Below are positions 1-7,157 of a stretch of 15,516 nt of DNA, piece by piece. Within the stretch, counting starts at the first letter, position 1; every line of letters begins with the position of its first letter. Source of the stretch: an uncultured Burkholderiales bacterium (GTDB lineage Bacteria; Pseudomonadota; Gammaproteobacteria; Burkholderiales; Burkholderiaceae_E); NCBI GenBank assembly GCA_903898725.1, contig CAIUGQ010000558.1, positions 1 through 15,516 of the forward strand, given 5' to 3'. The notes below the pieces were generated by a model. It ran no database searches. It had not been told where the DNA came from and saw nothing but the letters and a program-made list of their open reading frames with translations. The position numbers were made by a program, and so were the translations under genes.

Positions 1-72
1 GCCGCACCCGCGCCCGCGCCGCGGCCGTCGACGACCCGCCCGCCCGCGTCCAGCCAGCAGAAGAAGCAGTAA
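1..72 (+). CDS. C-terminal tail of an unidentified upstream gene (partial)
   Basis: Reading from the first base, frame 1 is open for 23 codons and stops at TAA (70-72). The residues are almost all Ala, Pro, Arg, Ser and Thr and end in SQQKKQ, which looks like a disordered C-terminal tail; no fold or motif is visible. It converges on ppk with a 36-nt gap. A phosphate-regulation gene such as phoR would be a natural neighbour for ppk in Burkholderiales, but nothing in these residues shows that. Only the open frame and its stop are seen; the gene's identity is unknown. Confidence 0.4.
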   Translation, partial: AAPAPAPRPSTTRPPASSQQKKQ

Positions 73-108
73 CGCAGTAGCGCGGCAGCCGCGGCGCGCG
101 CCGGTCTC

Positions 109-2175
109 TCAGCGCGCCGCGAGCTTGCCGAGCAGGGCCTGCTGCGACACGATCCGGCGCGTCCCGCGCGGTCGCCGGCGCACGTAGGCGCCCTCGGCAT
201 CCATCGTCCAGGCCGACGCGTTGTCGCGCAGGTGGACCGCGATGCCCTCGGACAGCACGCGGGCCTTGAGCCTGCGGTCGCGCACCGGGAAGGCCACCTC
301 GACGCGCCGGTACAGGTTGCGCCCCATCCAGTCCGCCGACGCGAGCCAGACCTCGTCGCGACCGTCGGCATGGAAGTGGTAGATGCGGCTGTGCTCGAGG
401 AAGCGACCGATCACCGAGCGCACGCGGATCGACTCCGACAGGCCCGGCACGCCCGGGCGCAGCGCGCAGACGCCGCGCACGATCAGGTCGATCTTCACGC
501 CGTCCTGGCTCGCCTGGTAGAGCGCCTCGATGACGATCGGATCGAGCAGCGCGTTGATCTTCGCCGCGATGTAGGCGCGGCGTCCGGCCCGGGCGGCCTC
601 GGCCTCGCGGCGGATCGCGGCGAGCACGTGGGCGGCGAGCGTGAACGGCGCCTGCAACAGGCAGCGCAGCTCGACGCCGCGTCCGGTGCCGGTGAGGCGG
701 CGGAACACCTCGTGCACGTCGGCGCAGATCTCGGGGTCGGCGGTGAACATCCCGAAGTCCTCGTAGAGCCGCGCGGTGTTCGGATGGTAGTTGCCGGTGC
801 CGAGGTGCGCATAGCGCTTGAGGACCCCGTCCTCCCGACGCAGCAGCAGGGCGAGCTTGGCGTGGGTCTTGTGTCCGACGACGCCATAGACCACGTGCGC
901 GCCGGCCTCCTCGAGCCGTGACGCCCAGTTGATGTTCGCCTCCTCGTCGAAGCGGGCCATCAGCTCCACCACGACCGTCACCTCCTTGCCGGCGCGGGCG
1001 GCGGCCACCAGCGACTCCATCAGCAGCGAGTCGGCGCCGGTCCGGTAGATCGTCTGCTTGATGGCGACGACCTTCGGATCGACCGCCGCGCTGCGCAGGA
1101 AGTCCATCACCGGCGCGAACGACTCGTACGGATGGTGCAGCAGCACGTCGCCGCGACGGATCGCGGCGAACAGGTCGCGACCGTTGATCGCGGCCGGCAC
1201 CCCGGGCTCGAAGGACGGGAACTTCAGCTCCGGGCGGTCGACCAGGTCGATCACCTGCTGCAGCCGCACCAGGTTCACCGGCCCGTCGACGCGGTAGCAG
1301 TCCTGCCCGCCGAGGTCGAACTCGGTCATCAGCCGCTGCAGCACGGTCTGCCCGATCGCGGCCGACACCTCGAGCCGCACCTCGTCGCCGTAGTGGCGCT
1401 GCGTGAGCTCGGTGTGCAGGGCCTCGCGCAGGTCGGTGATCTCTTCCTCGTCGACGAACAGCTCGCTGTTGCGGGTGACGCGGAACTGGTGGACCGAGCG
1501 TACCGCCAGGCCCGGGAAGAGCCGGTCGACGAAGCCGCCGACGATCGAGGTCAGCAGCATCACGCCGTGCGGCACGCCGGCGACCTCGGGCGGCACCCGG
1601 ATCACCCGGGGCAGCGCGCGCGGCGCCTGGACGATGGCGATGCCGGCCTTGCGCCCGAACGCGTCGGTGCCCTCGAGCTCGAGCACGAAGTTCAGCGACT
1701 TGTTCAGGATGCGCGGGAACGGATGCGCGGGATCGAGCGCGATCGGCGTGAGCAGCGGCTCGATCTCGGAGTCGAACACCTGCTCGGCCCAGGCGCGCTG
1801 CTCGTCGGTCCACATCGAGCTCAGCAGCATCACGATGCCTTCGGCGGCCAGCGCCGGCGTCAGCGTGCGGTTGAGCAGCTCGTACTGGCGCGAGACGAGG
1901 CGGCCGGCCCGTTCGGCCACCGCCTGCAGCACGCCGGCGACCGGCACGCCATCGAGCTGGGCGAGCGGGTCGGCGCGGACGAGCTCCTTGAGCTCGGCCA
2001 CCCGCACCTCGAAGAGCTCGTCGAGGTTGTTGCTGACGATCGTCAGGTAGCGAAGGCGCTCGAGCAGCGGGATCGACGCGTCCTCGGAGAGCGCGAGCAC
2101 CCGTTCGTTGAAGGCCAGGATCCCGATTTCGCGGTTGAGCAGGCGCAGCGACGCCGGACGGTCTTGTAGGAGCAT
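109..2175 (-). CDS. ppk: Polyphosphate kinase 1 (PPK1)
   Basis: Reversibly polymerises the gamma-phosphate of ATP into inorganic polyphosphate, through a phosphohistidine intermediate, at the inner face of the membrane. The 688-aa product is the usual PPK1 length. The N-terminal domain (about 1-110) has the family stretch FNERVLAL and SNNLDELFEVR. The two C-terminal phospholipase-D-like domains follow from about residue 330. H438 (in KTHAK) and H457 (in YAHLGTGNY) lie 19 residues apart, exactly as E. coli H435 and H454, so the phosphorylated His and its partner are present. The frame is open 165 codons further upstream, across the ppx gene, but homology to PPK1 starts just after the ATG at 2175 and no other ATG, GTG or TTG lies nearby. 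No clear Shine-Dalgarno precedes it. It is divergent from ppx and probably under PhoB control (see the Pho box). Confidence 0.97.
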   Translation of the reverse strand: MLLQDRPASLRLLNREIGILAFNERVLALSEDASIPLLERLRYLTIVSNNLDELFEVRVAELKELVRADPLAQLDGVPVAGVLQAVAERAGRLVSRQYELLNRTLTPALAAEGIVMLLSSMWTDEQRAWAEQVFDSEIEPLLTPIALDPAHPFPRILNKSLNFVLELEGTDAFGRKAGIAIVQAPRALPRVIRVPPEVAGVPHGVMLLTSIVGGFVDRLFPGLAVRSVHQFRVTRNSELFVDEEEITDLREALHTELTQRHYGDEVRLEVSAAIGQTVLQRLMTEFDLGGQDCYRVDGPVNLVRLQQVIDLVDRPELKFPSFEPGVPAAINGRDLFAAIRRGDVLLHHPYESFAPVMDFLRSAAVDPKVVAIKQTIYRTGADSLLMESLVAAARAGKEVTVVVELMARFDEEANINWASRLEEAGAHVVYGVVGHKTHAKLALLLRREDGVLKRYAHLGTGNYHPNTARLYEDFGMFTADPEICADVHEVFRRLTGTGRGVELRCLLQAPFTLAAHVLAAIRREAEAARAGRRAYIAAKINALLDPIVIEALYQASQDGVKIDLIVRGVCALRPGVPGLSESIRVRSVIGRFLEHSRIYHFHADGRDEVWLASADWMGRNLYRRVEVAFPVRDRRLKARVLSEGIAVHLRDNASAWTMDAEGAYVRRRPRGTRRIVSQQALLGKLAAR

Positions 2176-2302
2176 CGGCGAAAGTGTCCGGAGAAAGCGT
2201 GACGGTTCGATGACAGGGGAAATGTCGGCGTTCCGAGGCTGCAGCGCCGGCGGGCGGGCCACCGGCCGAGGGCGGTCCGAATTCTGCTGCAAAATGGAGG
2301 GG
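2176..2302. other. Divergent ppk/ppx intergenic region
   Basis: This 127-bp region separates the two start codons and must hold both promoters. Apart from the Pho box there is no convincing sigma-70 -35/-10 pair. On the ppk side GACACT (minus strand, about 11 bp past the Pho box) is the only weak -10-like hexamer. On the ppx side no good hexamer stands out. A purine run, GGAGGGG (2296-2302), directly abuts the chosen ppx start. Confidence 0.5.
2199..2216 (-). promoter_or_regulatory. Putative PhoB-binding site (Pho box) upstream of ppk
   Basis: On the minus strand this reads CTGTCAT-CGAA-CCGTCAC: two 7-bp direct repeats 4 bp apart. The PhoB consensus is CTGTCAT, a 4-bp spacer, then CTGTCA(C/T). 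The first repeat is perfect and the second has one mismatch, with correct spacing and orientation towards ppk. Its near edge is 24 bp from the ppk start codon. Control of ppk by PhoB is known in several proteobacteria. The match is seen; binding is inferred. Confidence 0.65.
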
Positions 2303-3799
2303 ATGCCTTCCTCCTCCCTGCTCGCCGCGGTCGACCTCGGCTCCAACAGCTTTCGGCTCGTGATCGGCCGGATCGAGTCTACGCCGGTCGGCGACCAGAT
2401 CCGCGCGGTGGACGAGATCAAGGAAACGGTCAGGCTCGCGGCCGGGCTCGGCTCGGGCAACACCTTGTCTGCGGCCGCCCAGGAGCGGGCGGTCGACGCG
2501 CTGCGTCGCTTCGGCGAGCGCCTGCGCAGCTTCCCGCCCGAGCGGGTGCGGGCGGTGGCGACGAACACCTTTCGGGTCGCCACCGACGCGCGCGCCTTCC
2601 TCGAGCGCGCCCAGCAGGCGCTCGGCTTCGACATCGAGGTCATCGCCGGACGCGAGGAGGCACGGCTCATCTACCTCGGCGCGGCCCACGCGCTGCCGGC
2701 CGACGGACAGCGGCGGCTGGTGATCGACATCGGCGGGGGGTCGACCGAGTGCATCGTCGGCACCGACTACGACGCCGAGGAGCTCGAATCGGTGCCGCTC
2801 GGCTGCGTCGGGCTCTCGCAGCGCTTCTTCCCCGGCGGCACGGTGGACCGGGCCTCCTTCGACGCCGCCCGATGGGCGTGCCGCGACCTGATCGCCCCGC
2901 TCGCGCAGCGCTACCGGGCGACCGGCTGGCACCGTGCGATCGGCACCTCCGGCACCGCCAAGTCGCTGTGGCAGATCGCGCAATACGACCTCGCCGAGCA
3001 ACGGCTGACCCGCGACGCGCTGGCTTCACTCGAGTCGCTGCTGCTCAAGGCCGGCCATCCGGACCGCATTCGGCTGACCGCCCTCAAGCCCGATCGGCGA
3101 CCGGTGCTGCCCGGGGGCCTGGCGATGATGTCGGCGGTCTTCGAGGAGTTCGGCGTCGAGTCGATGGACTACTGCGACGGTGCGCTGCGCGAGGGGGTGC
3201 TCTACGACCTGCTCGGCCGCTCGATGGGCACCGACATGCGCGAGGTGACGGTGGCCCAGATGATCCGTCGCCACGGGCTCGACGAACGGCACGGCCTGGC
3301 GGTCGCCGAACTCGCCGTCCAGCTCTACCGCGACACCTCGCGCGGCTCGATCGACGAGGTCGCCCGGGCCGCGCGCCTGGTGGGCTGGGCCTCGCAGCTG
3401 CGCGAGATCGGGCTGTCGATCGCCCACGCCGACTATCACAAGCACGGCGCCTACATCCTCGCCAACTGCGACATGCCCGGCTTCTCGCTGCACGAGCAGT
3501 CGCGCCTGGCGTCCCTGGTGCTCGGCCAGACCGGCGGCCTCACCAAGCTGCGCGCCCGACTCGAGGGCGCCGACGAGTGGCTGCGGGTGCTGTGCCTGCG
3601 GCTGGCGGTCGTGCTGCACCGGCGCCGCGACGGCGGCGTGCCGCCGTGGATCCGGCTGCGCATCAAGAACGCCGGCGCCCGCCTGGAGCTGCCGGCCGAC
3701 TGGGCGCGCGCCCACCCGCTGACCGACCAGCTGCTGCGGCAGGAGTCGGTCGAGTGGGCCAAGGCCGGGGCCTGGCCGCTGGTCTACCAGCCCACCTGA
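2303..3799 (+). CDS. ppx: Exopolyphosphatase (Ppx/GppA family)
   Basis: Removes terminal phosphate from polyphosphate, the opposite of the divergent neighbour ppk. The 498-aa product has the ASKHA-type Ppx/GppA fold. DLGSNSFRL (11-19) is phosphate loop 1, REE near 117-119 matches the catalytic Glu region, DIGGGSTE (142-149) is phosphate loop 2, and GTSGTAKSL (214-222) follows. The C-terminal HD-like domain is recognisable from EIGLSIAHADYHKHGAYIL and DMPGFSLHEQ. The length is close to E. coli PPX (513 aa), so this is PPX rather than a short GppA-like form. I chose the ATG at 2303 because a purine-rich GGAGG precedes it, although the spacing is only 2-3 nt. The in-frame ATG at 2294 would add three residues and has no Shine-Dalgarno. 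Confidence 0.95.
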   Translation: MPSSSLLAAVDLGSNSFRLVIGRIESTPVGDQIRAVDEIKETVRLAAGLGSGNTLSAAAQERAVDALRRFGERLRSFPPERVRAVATNTFRVATDARAFLERAQQALGFDIEVIAGREEARLIYLGAAHALPADGQRRLVIDIGGGSTECIVGTDYDAEELESVPLGCVGLSQRFFPGGTVDRASFDAARWACRDLIAPLAQRYRATGWHRAIGTSGTAKSLWQIAQYDLAEQRLTRDALASLESLLLKAGHPDRIRLTALKPDRRPVLPGGLAMMSAVFEEFGVESMDYCDGALREGVLYDLLGRSMGTDMREVTVAQMIRRHGLDERHGLAVAELAVQLYRDTSRGSIDEVARAARLVGWASQLREIGLSIAHADYHKHGAYILANCDMPGFSLHEQSRLASLVLGQTGGLTKLRARLEGADEWLRVLCLRLAVVLHRRRDGGVPPWIRLRIKNAGARLELPADWARAHPLTDQLLRQESVEWAKAGAWPLVYQPT

Positions 3800-3816
3800 G
3801 CGGTCGCGGGAACAGA

Positions 3817-3858
3817 GCCCGCCCGCCGGCGCTCATCCGGCGATGGCGCGGGGCGGGC
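3817..3858 (+). other. GC-rich nested hairpin downstream of ppx
   Basis: GCCCGCCC (3817-3824) pairs with GGGCGGGC (3851-3858). Inside it CGCCGG (3824-3829) can pair with CCGGCG (3837-3842). The hairpin begins 17 nt after the ppx stop and ends 50 nt before the glycosyltransferase start. No T-tract follows, so it is not a canonical intrinsic terminator. It could act as a weak terminator, an RNA 3' end stabiliser or a leader structure. The remainder of 3800-3908 shows only a poor promoter-like pair, CCGACA with TGTAGC, spaced 17 bp apart. Confidence 0.35.
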
Positions 3859-3908
3859 GCTGCCGACAATCGGCCGACGTCCCCCTGTAGCCGAGAGCCG
3901 AGCGACCC

Positions 3909-5141
3909 ATGAGCGCGCCCACCCTGAGCCTGTGCATCCCCACGTTCTCGCGTGCCCGCTACCTGGCATCGCTGCTCGACTCGCTGTGCAACGAGCTCGC
4001 CGACTTCCCGTACACCTTCGAGGTGTTCATCAGCGACAACGCCTCGACCGACGACACCGAGGCGGTCGTGGCGCGCTACACGGACCGGCTGCCGATCCGC
4101 TACCACCGGCACGAGAAGAACGCCGGGGCCTTCGCGAACCGCCAGTTCGCGATGTCGAACTGCCTCGGACGCTACGTGCTGTACATCGCCGACGACGACG
4201 CGCTGCTCGGCCGTCAGCTCGCCGACACGATCGCGCGGATGGAGGCCGACCCCGAGATCGCGGTGGTCTACGCCCCGTGGATGCTGTACGACCTGGTCGA
4301 CGAGCAGAGCCTGGGCACCTTCTACACCGTGCCGCGCGACCTGCTCTTCGAGCGCGGCCAGCATCTCGAGATGCTCGACCAGCTGCTGCGCCACCGGGTC
4401 TTCCCCGAGGTGCAGATCGTGCGCCGGGACGTCTTCGAGCGGACGATGCCGCGCATCTACAACCACGCGTTCTTCGCGTTCGTGCATGCCGCCGAGTTCC
4501 TGTCGGCCGGCCGCGTGCTGATCCAGCAGGAACCGTTCTACGTCGCGATCACCCGCTACTTCGCCGACGAGGTCCGCACGCAGGCGGGCACCGAGGAGGT
4601 CGAGTACGCCTGGGACCGCTACCGCGGCGGCCTCGAGTACCTGCTGGCGCGCACCGAGGGGGTGAAGCAGGACGAGATGGTCGGCCTGCACGCACGCATC
4701 AACGCGATGATCGCCGACCGGATGGCGGTGGCGATCCGCATCCGCCATGCCTACGGCCGCAACCCGGTCGACACCTGGACGATCGCGATGCGCCTGCGCG
4801 GCATGGGCTACGCGCACCTGTGCCCGGTGCCCTTCGAGACGCTGTCGGCCGCCGCGTCGATGCACTTCCTGCTGCACGACGAGGAGCTGCACCTGGGGCT
4901 GGCCCGGATGGCCGCGGTCGGCGAGTTCGTCGGCCCCGTGCGTGACTACATCGAGACCCACGCCTCGCGCCCGGTCACCTTCGTCGACGCGCTCGCCGAC
5001 ACCGACACGCTGTCGAACACGCTCGTGCTGCTGCGCGACGAGTCGGGACTCGACGAGGACCCGGTGCTCGAGCAGTCGATGCGCGGGCGCAACGTGCGCA
5101 TCGTGCGCGAGCGGGACGTGCTCGAGCGCTTCCGCCCCTGA
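3909..5141 (+). CDS. Glycosyltransferase family 2 with an extra C-terminal region
   Basis: Predicted inverting GT-A glycosyltransferase that moves a sugar from a nucleotide donor to a growing glycan at the cytoplasmic membrane face. The N-terminal LSLCIPTFSRARYL, SDNASTDDT (42-50) and the metal-binding ADDD (94-97, DxD type) are classic GT2 features. The product is 410 aa with no transmembrane segment. GT-A similarity fades after roughly residue 250. The last 70 or so residues look like alternating strands and helices that I cannot assign. It is first in a four-gene plus-strand operon, 8 nt before the SDR gene. Donor and acceptor cannot be read from the sequence; the neighbouring CDP-sugar genes make a CDP-6-deoxyhexose donor an attractive guess. 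The start at 3909 is preceded only by weak purine stretches. Confidence 0.88.
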   Translation: MSAPTLSLCIPTFSRARYLASLLDSLCNELADFPYTFEVFISDNASTDDTEAVVARYTDRLPIRYHRHEKNAGAFANRQFAMSNCLGRYVLYIADDDALLGRQLADTIARMEADPEIAVVYAPWMLYDLVDEQSLGTFYTVPRDLLFERGQHLEMLDQLLRHRVFPEVQIVRRDVFERTMPRIYNHAFFAFVHAAEFLSAGRVLIQQEPFYVAITRYFADEVRTQAGTEEVEYAWDRYRGGLEYLLARTEGVKQDEMVGLHARINAMIADRMAVAIRIRHAYGRNPVDTWTIAMRLRGMGYAHLCPVPFETLSAAASMHFLLHDEELHLGLARMAAVGEFVGPVRDYIETHASRPVTFVDALADTDTLSNTLVLLRDESGLDEDPVLEQSMRGRNVRIVRERDVLERFRP

Positions 5142-5149
5142 GCGCGCCG

Positions 5150-5998
5150 ATGAAACGGGCCACCGTGCTCGGCGGACGCGGCTTCGTGGGTCGCGGCCTC
5201 GTCGCGCACCTGCGGGCCACTGGCTGGCAGGTCGAGGTCCCGCCGCGCGATGCCGTCTTCCCCCGCCGCGGTACGCCGCTCGGCCATGTCTTCTACTGCG
5301 CGGGCCTGACCGCCGACTTCGCGCGCCGCCCGGGCGAGACCCTCGAGGCGCACGCGGGGCTGCTCGCGCGGGTGCTCGAGTCCGATGCCTTCGACGCCCT
5401 CGTCTACCTGTCGTCGACCCGGCTCTACGACGGCCGCGGCGCGGGCGAGACGGTCAACGAGGACACGCCGATCGCGATCCGCCCCGACCATCCCCGCCAC
5501 CTCTACGACGTCACGAAGCTCGCCGGCGAGACCCTGTGCGCGAGCCTCGCGCCCGGCCGGGCGCGGGTGGCGCGGCTGGCCTGCGTGTACGACGAGACCG
5601 ACCCCGACGACGGCTTCCTCGGCGCGCTGCTGGCCCGCGTGGCGGCCACGCCCGCCGGCGGCACGCTGGCCCTCGACTCCTCGCCGCGGCTCGGACGCGA
5701 CTACGTCCACCGCGCCGACGCGATCGCGGCCCTGGTGGCGATCGCCGAACGCGGCACCCGGCTCGTCTACAACGTCGCCTCGGGCACGACCCTGCACAAC
5801 GACGCGCTCGCTGCGCTGATCGCGCGCACCGCGGACCGGCGGATCGCCTTCGCGCACGAACGCGATGCGCCCGCCCCGCCGGTGGCCTCGATCGCCCGGG
5901 CACGCGCCGAACTCGACTGGCATCCGGCCGAGGTGCCGGCCCGGCTCGGCCCCTGGCTGGCCACGCTCACCCGCGAACCGCAAGGCACCCCCGCATGA
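5150..5998 (+). CDS. NAD(P)-dependent sugar-nucleotide epimerase/reductase (extended SDR)
   Basis: This 282-aa extended SDR has the Rossmann dinucleotide motif GGRGFVG (8-14), a catalytic Ser/Thr cluster SST (88-90) and YDVTK, with Y119 and K123 as the YxxxK pair. RDYVHRADAI (183-192) is the usual strand-helix near the substrate site of sugar-nucleotide SDRs. The family includes UDP-sugar 4-epimerases, RmlD-type 4-keto reductases and dehydratases, and the sequence alone does not decide among them. In this cluster a dedicated 4-ketoreductase for the CDP-4-keto sugar is otherwise missing, so I infer reductase as the likeliest role, with 4-epimerase as the alternative. It lies 8 nt after the glycosyltransferase and overlaps the next gene by the ATGA at 5995-5998, which implies translational coupling. 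Confidence 0.85.
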   Translation: MKRATVLGGRGFVGRGLVAHLRATGWQVEVPPRDAVFPRRGTPLGHVFYCAGLTADFARRPGETLEAHAGLLARVLESDAFDALVYLSSTRLYDGRGAGETVNEDTPIAIRPDHPRHLYDVTKLAGETLCASLAPGRARVARLACVYDETDPDDGFLGALLARVAATPAGGTLALDSSPRLGRDYVHRADAIAALVAIAERGTRLVYNVASGTTLHNDALAALIARTADRRIAFAHERDAPAPPVASIARARAELDWHPAEVPARLGPWLATLTREPQGTPA

Positions 5999-6483
5999 TC
6001 GAGATCGACCCGAGCGCGAAGGTGTCGGCCCTCGCCGACATCGAGGACTCCGTCCGCGGCACCCGCATCGTGGTGGGCGCGGGTGCGGTGGTGGACAGCT
6101 TCGTGAAGGTCAAGCCGGCCGGCGGCAGCGGCGACCTGGTGATCGGCGCGCGCTCGGTGGTCAACTCGGGCTGCGTGCTCTACACCGGCAACGGCATCCG
6201 CATCGGCGAGGACGTGGCGATCGCGGCGAACTGCACGCTCGCGCCGGTGAACCACGCCTGGCAGGACCGCTCGCGGCCGATCCGGCTGCAGGGCTTCGCG
6301 CCGGGCAAGGGCGGCATCGTGATCGAGGACGACGTCTGGATCGGCGCGAACTGCGTGCTGCTCGACGGCGCGACCATCCGCCGCGGCTGCGTGGTCGGCG
6401 CGGGCTCGGTGGTGCGCGGCGAGCTCGAGGCGTACGGCGTCTACGCCGGCCAGCCGCTGCGGCGCATCGCCGAGCGCACCTGA
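5995..6483 (+). CDS. Hexapeptide-repeat acyltransferase (WbbJ/maltose-acetyltransferase type)
   Basis: A 162-aa left-handed beta-helix protein made of hexapeptide repeats such as IVVGAG, LVIGAR, IRIGED, VWIGAN and CVVGAG. NHAWQD (86-91) carries H87 at the position of the catalytic His of LacA/Mat-like enzymes, and DDVWIGANC (112-120) is the strongly conserved coenzyme-A-binding turn. Members transfer acetyl or other short acyl groups from acyl-CoA to sugars or sugar nucleotides and usually work as trimers. The start overlaps the stop of the SDR gene by 4 nt. No transmembrane segment is seen, so it is cytosolic. It probably O- or N-acylates the sugar of this cluster; no aminotransferase gene is present in the window, which favours O-acylation. 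Confidence 0.85.
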   Translation: MIEIDPSAKVSALADIEDSVRGTRIVVGAGAVVDSFVKVKPAGGSGDLVIGARSVVNSGCVLYTGNGIRIGEDVAIAANCTLAPVNHAWQDRSRPIRLQGFAPGKGGIVIEDDVWIGANCVLLDGATIRRGCVVGAGSVVRGELEAYGVYAGQPLRRIAERT

Positions 6484-6494
6484 GGTCGCAGCGC

Positions 6495-7154
6495 ATGCGG
6501 ATCGTCAACCTCGAGCCGTCGCGTCTGGCCGACTACATCCGCGCGCAGATCACCGCGATCGCGCCGACCGGGCCGGATGCGGAGCTCGGCCTGATCGACG
6601 TGCACCTGCCGCAGGCCCTGGCCCGGCTCGAGCAGTGCATCGCCTCGGTCCGCATGTGGCGCGCCGGCGAGTTCGACGTGCTGCATTCGTCGCAGCACTG
6701 CACCTTCGTCTACTTCCTGGCGAACACGATCTGGCGGCACGAGCGCGCGCGCTCGGTCTGCACGAAGCTGTTCCTGCTGAACAAGGCGCATCACGCGATC
6801 GACTGCTTCTACGAGATCGCGCTGCCCGAGGTGTTCTTCATCGGGCACTCGCCGGGCATCGTGCTGGCCAAGGCCACCTACGGCAACCGGCTGGTGATCT
6901 ACCAGGGCGTGACGGTGGGCCGCAACGGCGACGCCGCGCCGGTGATCGAGGACGAGGTGATCCTCTATCCGGGCTCGGCGGTGATCGGCGGCTGCCGCAT
7001 CGCACGCGGCTCGGTGCTGTCGCAGGGCACGCGGCTGACCGACCGGGACACCGAGCCCGGACGGATCGCGTTTCCGGGCGCCGGCGGCGTGCCGGTGTTC
7101 CGCCGGCCGGGGCGCGAGCTGCTCGCGGACTTCTTCCGCGACCCGGCGGCCTGA
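6495..7154 (+). CDS. Serine acetyltransferase-like acyltransferase
   Basis: The 219-aa product has a helical N-terminal half (about 1-110) that I do not recognise. A C-terminal beta-helix follows that resembles CysE: FFIGHSPGIVLAKATYG, then IYQGVTVGRNG (135-145). GHSPG (117-121, H118) stands where CysE has its catalytic DHATG. The second conserved CysE His, in RHPKI, has no counterpart: APVIEDEV (148-155) occupies that place. The protein is shorter than CysE (about 270 aa) and sits in a sugar cluster, so an O-antigen or sugar acyltransferase is likelier than cysteine synthesis. The start at 6495 has TGAGGT overlapping the previous stop, a plausible Shine-Dalgarno 9 nt upstream. It is the last gene of the plus operon and ends 3 nt from the convergent methyltransferase stop. 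Confidence 0.8.
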   Translation: MRIVNLEPSRLADYIRAQITAIAPTGPDAELGLIDVHLPQALARLEQCIASVRMWRAGEFDVLHSSQHCTFVYFLANTIWRHERARSVCTKLFLLNKAHHAIDCFYEIALPEVFFIGHSPGIVLAKATYGNRLVIYQGVTVGRNGDAAPVIEDEVILYPGSAVIGGCRIARGSVLSQGTRLTDRDTEPGRIAFPGAGGVPVFRRPGRELLADFFRDPAA

Positions 7155-7157
7155 GGC

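Noticed and set aside
73..108. GC-rich stretch between the first partial gene and ppk as a bidirectional terminator
   Set aside because: Some complementary GC runs exist, but there is no stable symmetric stem with a T-tract.
1132..2169. Long open frame on the plus strand across ppk
   Set aside because: It is a mirror of ppk in GC-rich DNA; it is rich in Arg, Gly and His and has no motif, whereas the opposite strand encodes a full PPK1.
2176..2670. 165-codon N-terminal extension of ppk
   Set aside because: It runs antisense through ppx and the intergenic region and has low-complexity composition; PPK1 homology and normal length start at 2175.
3663..4961. 432-codon minus-strand open frame opposite ppx and the glycosyltransferase
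   Set aside because: Composition is that of a GC-rich shadow frame; the plus strand encodes recognised proteins over the same stretch.
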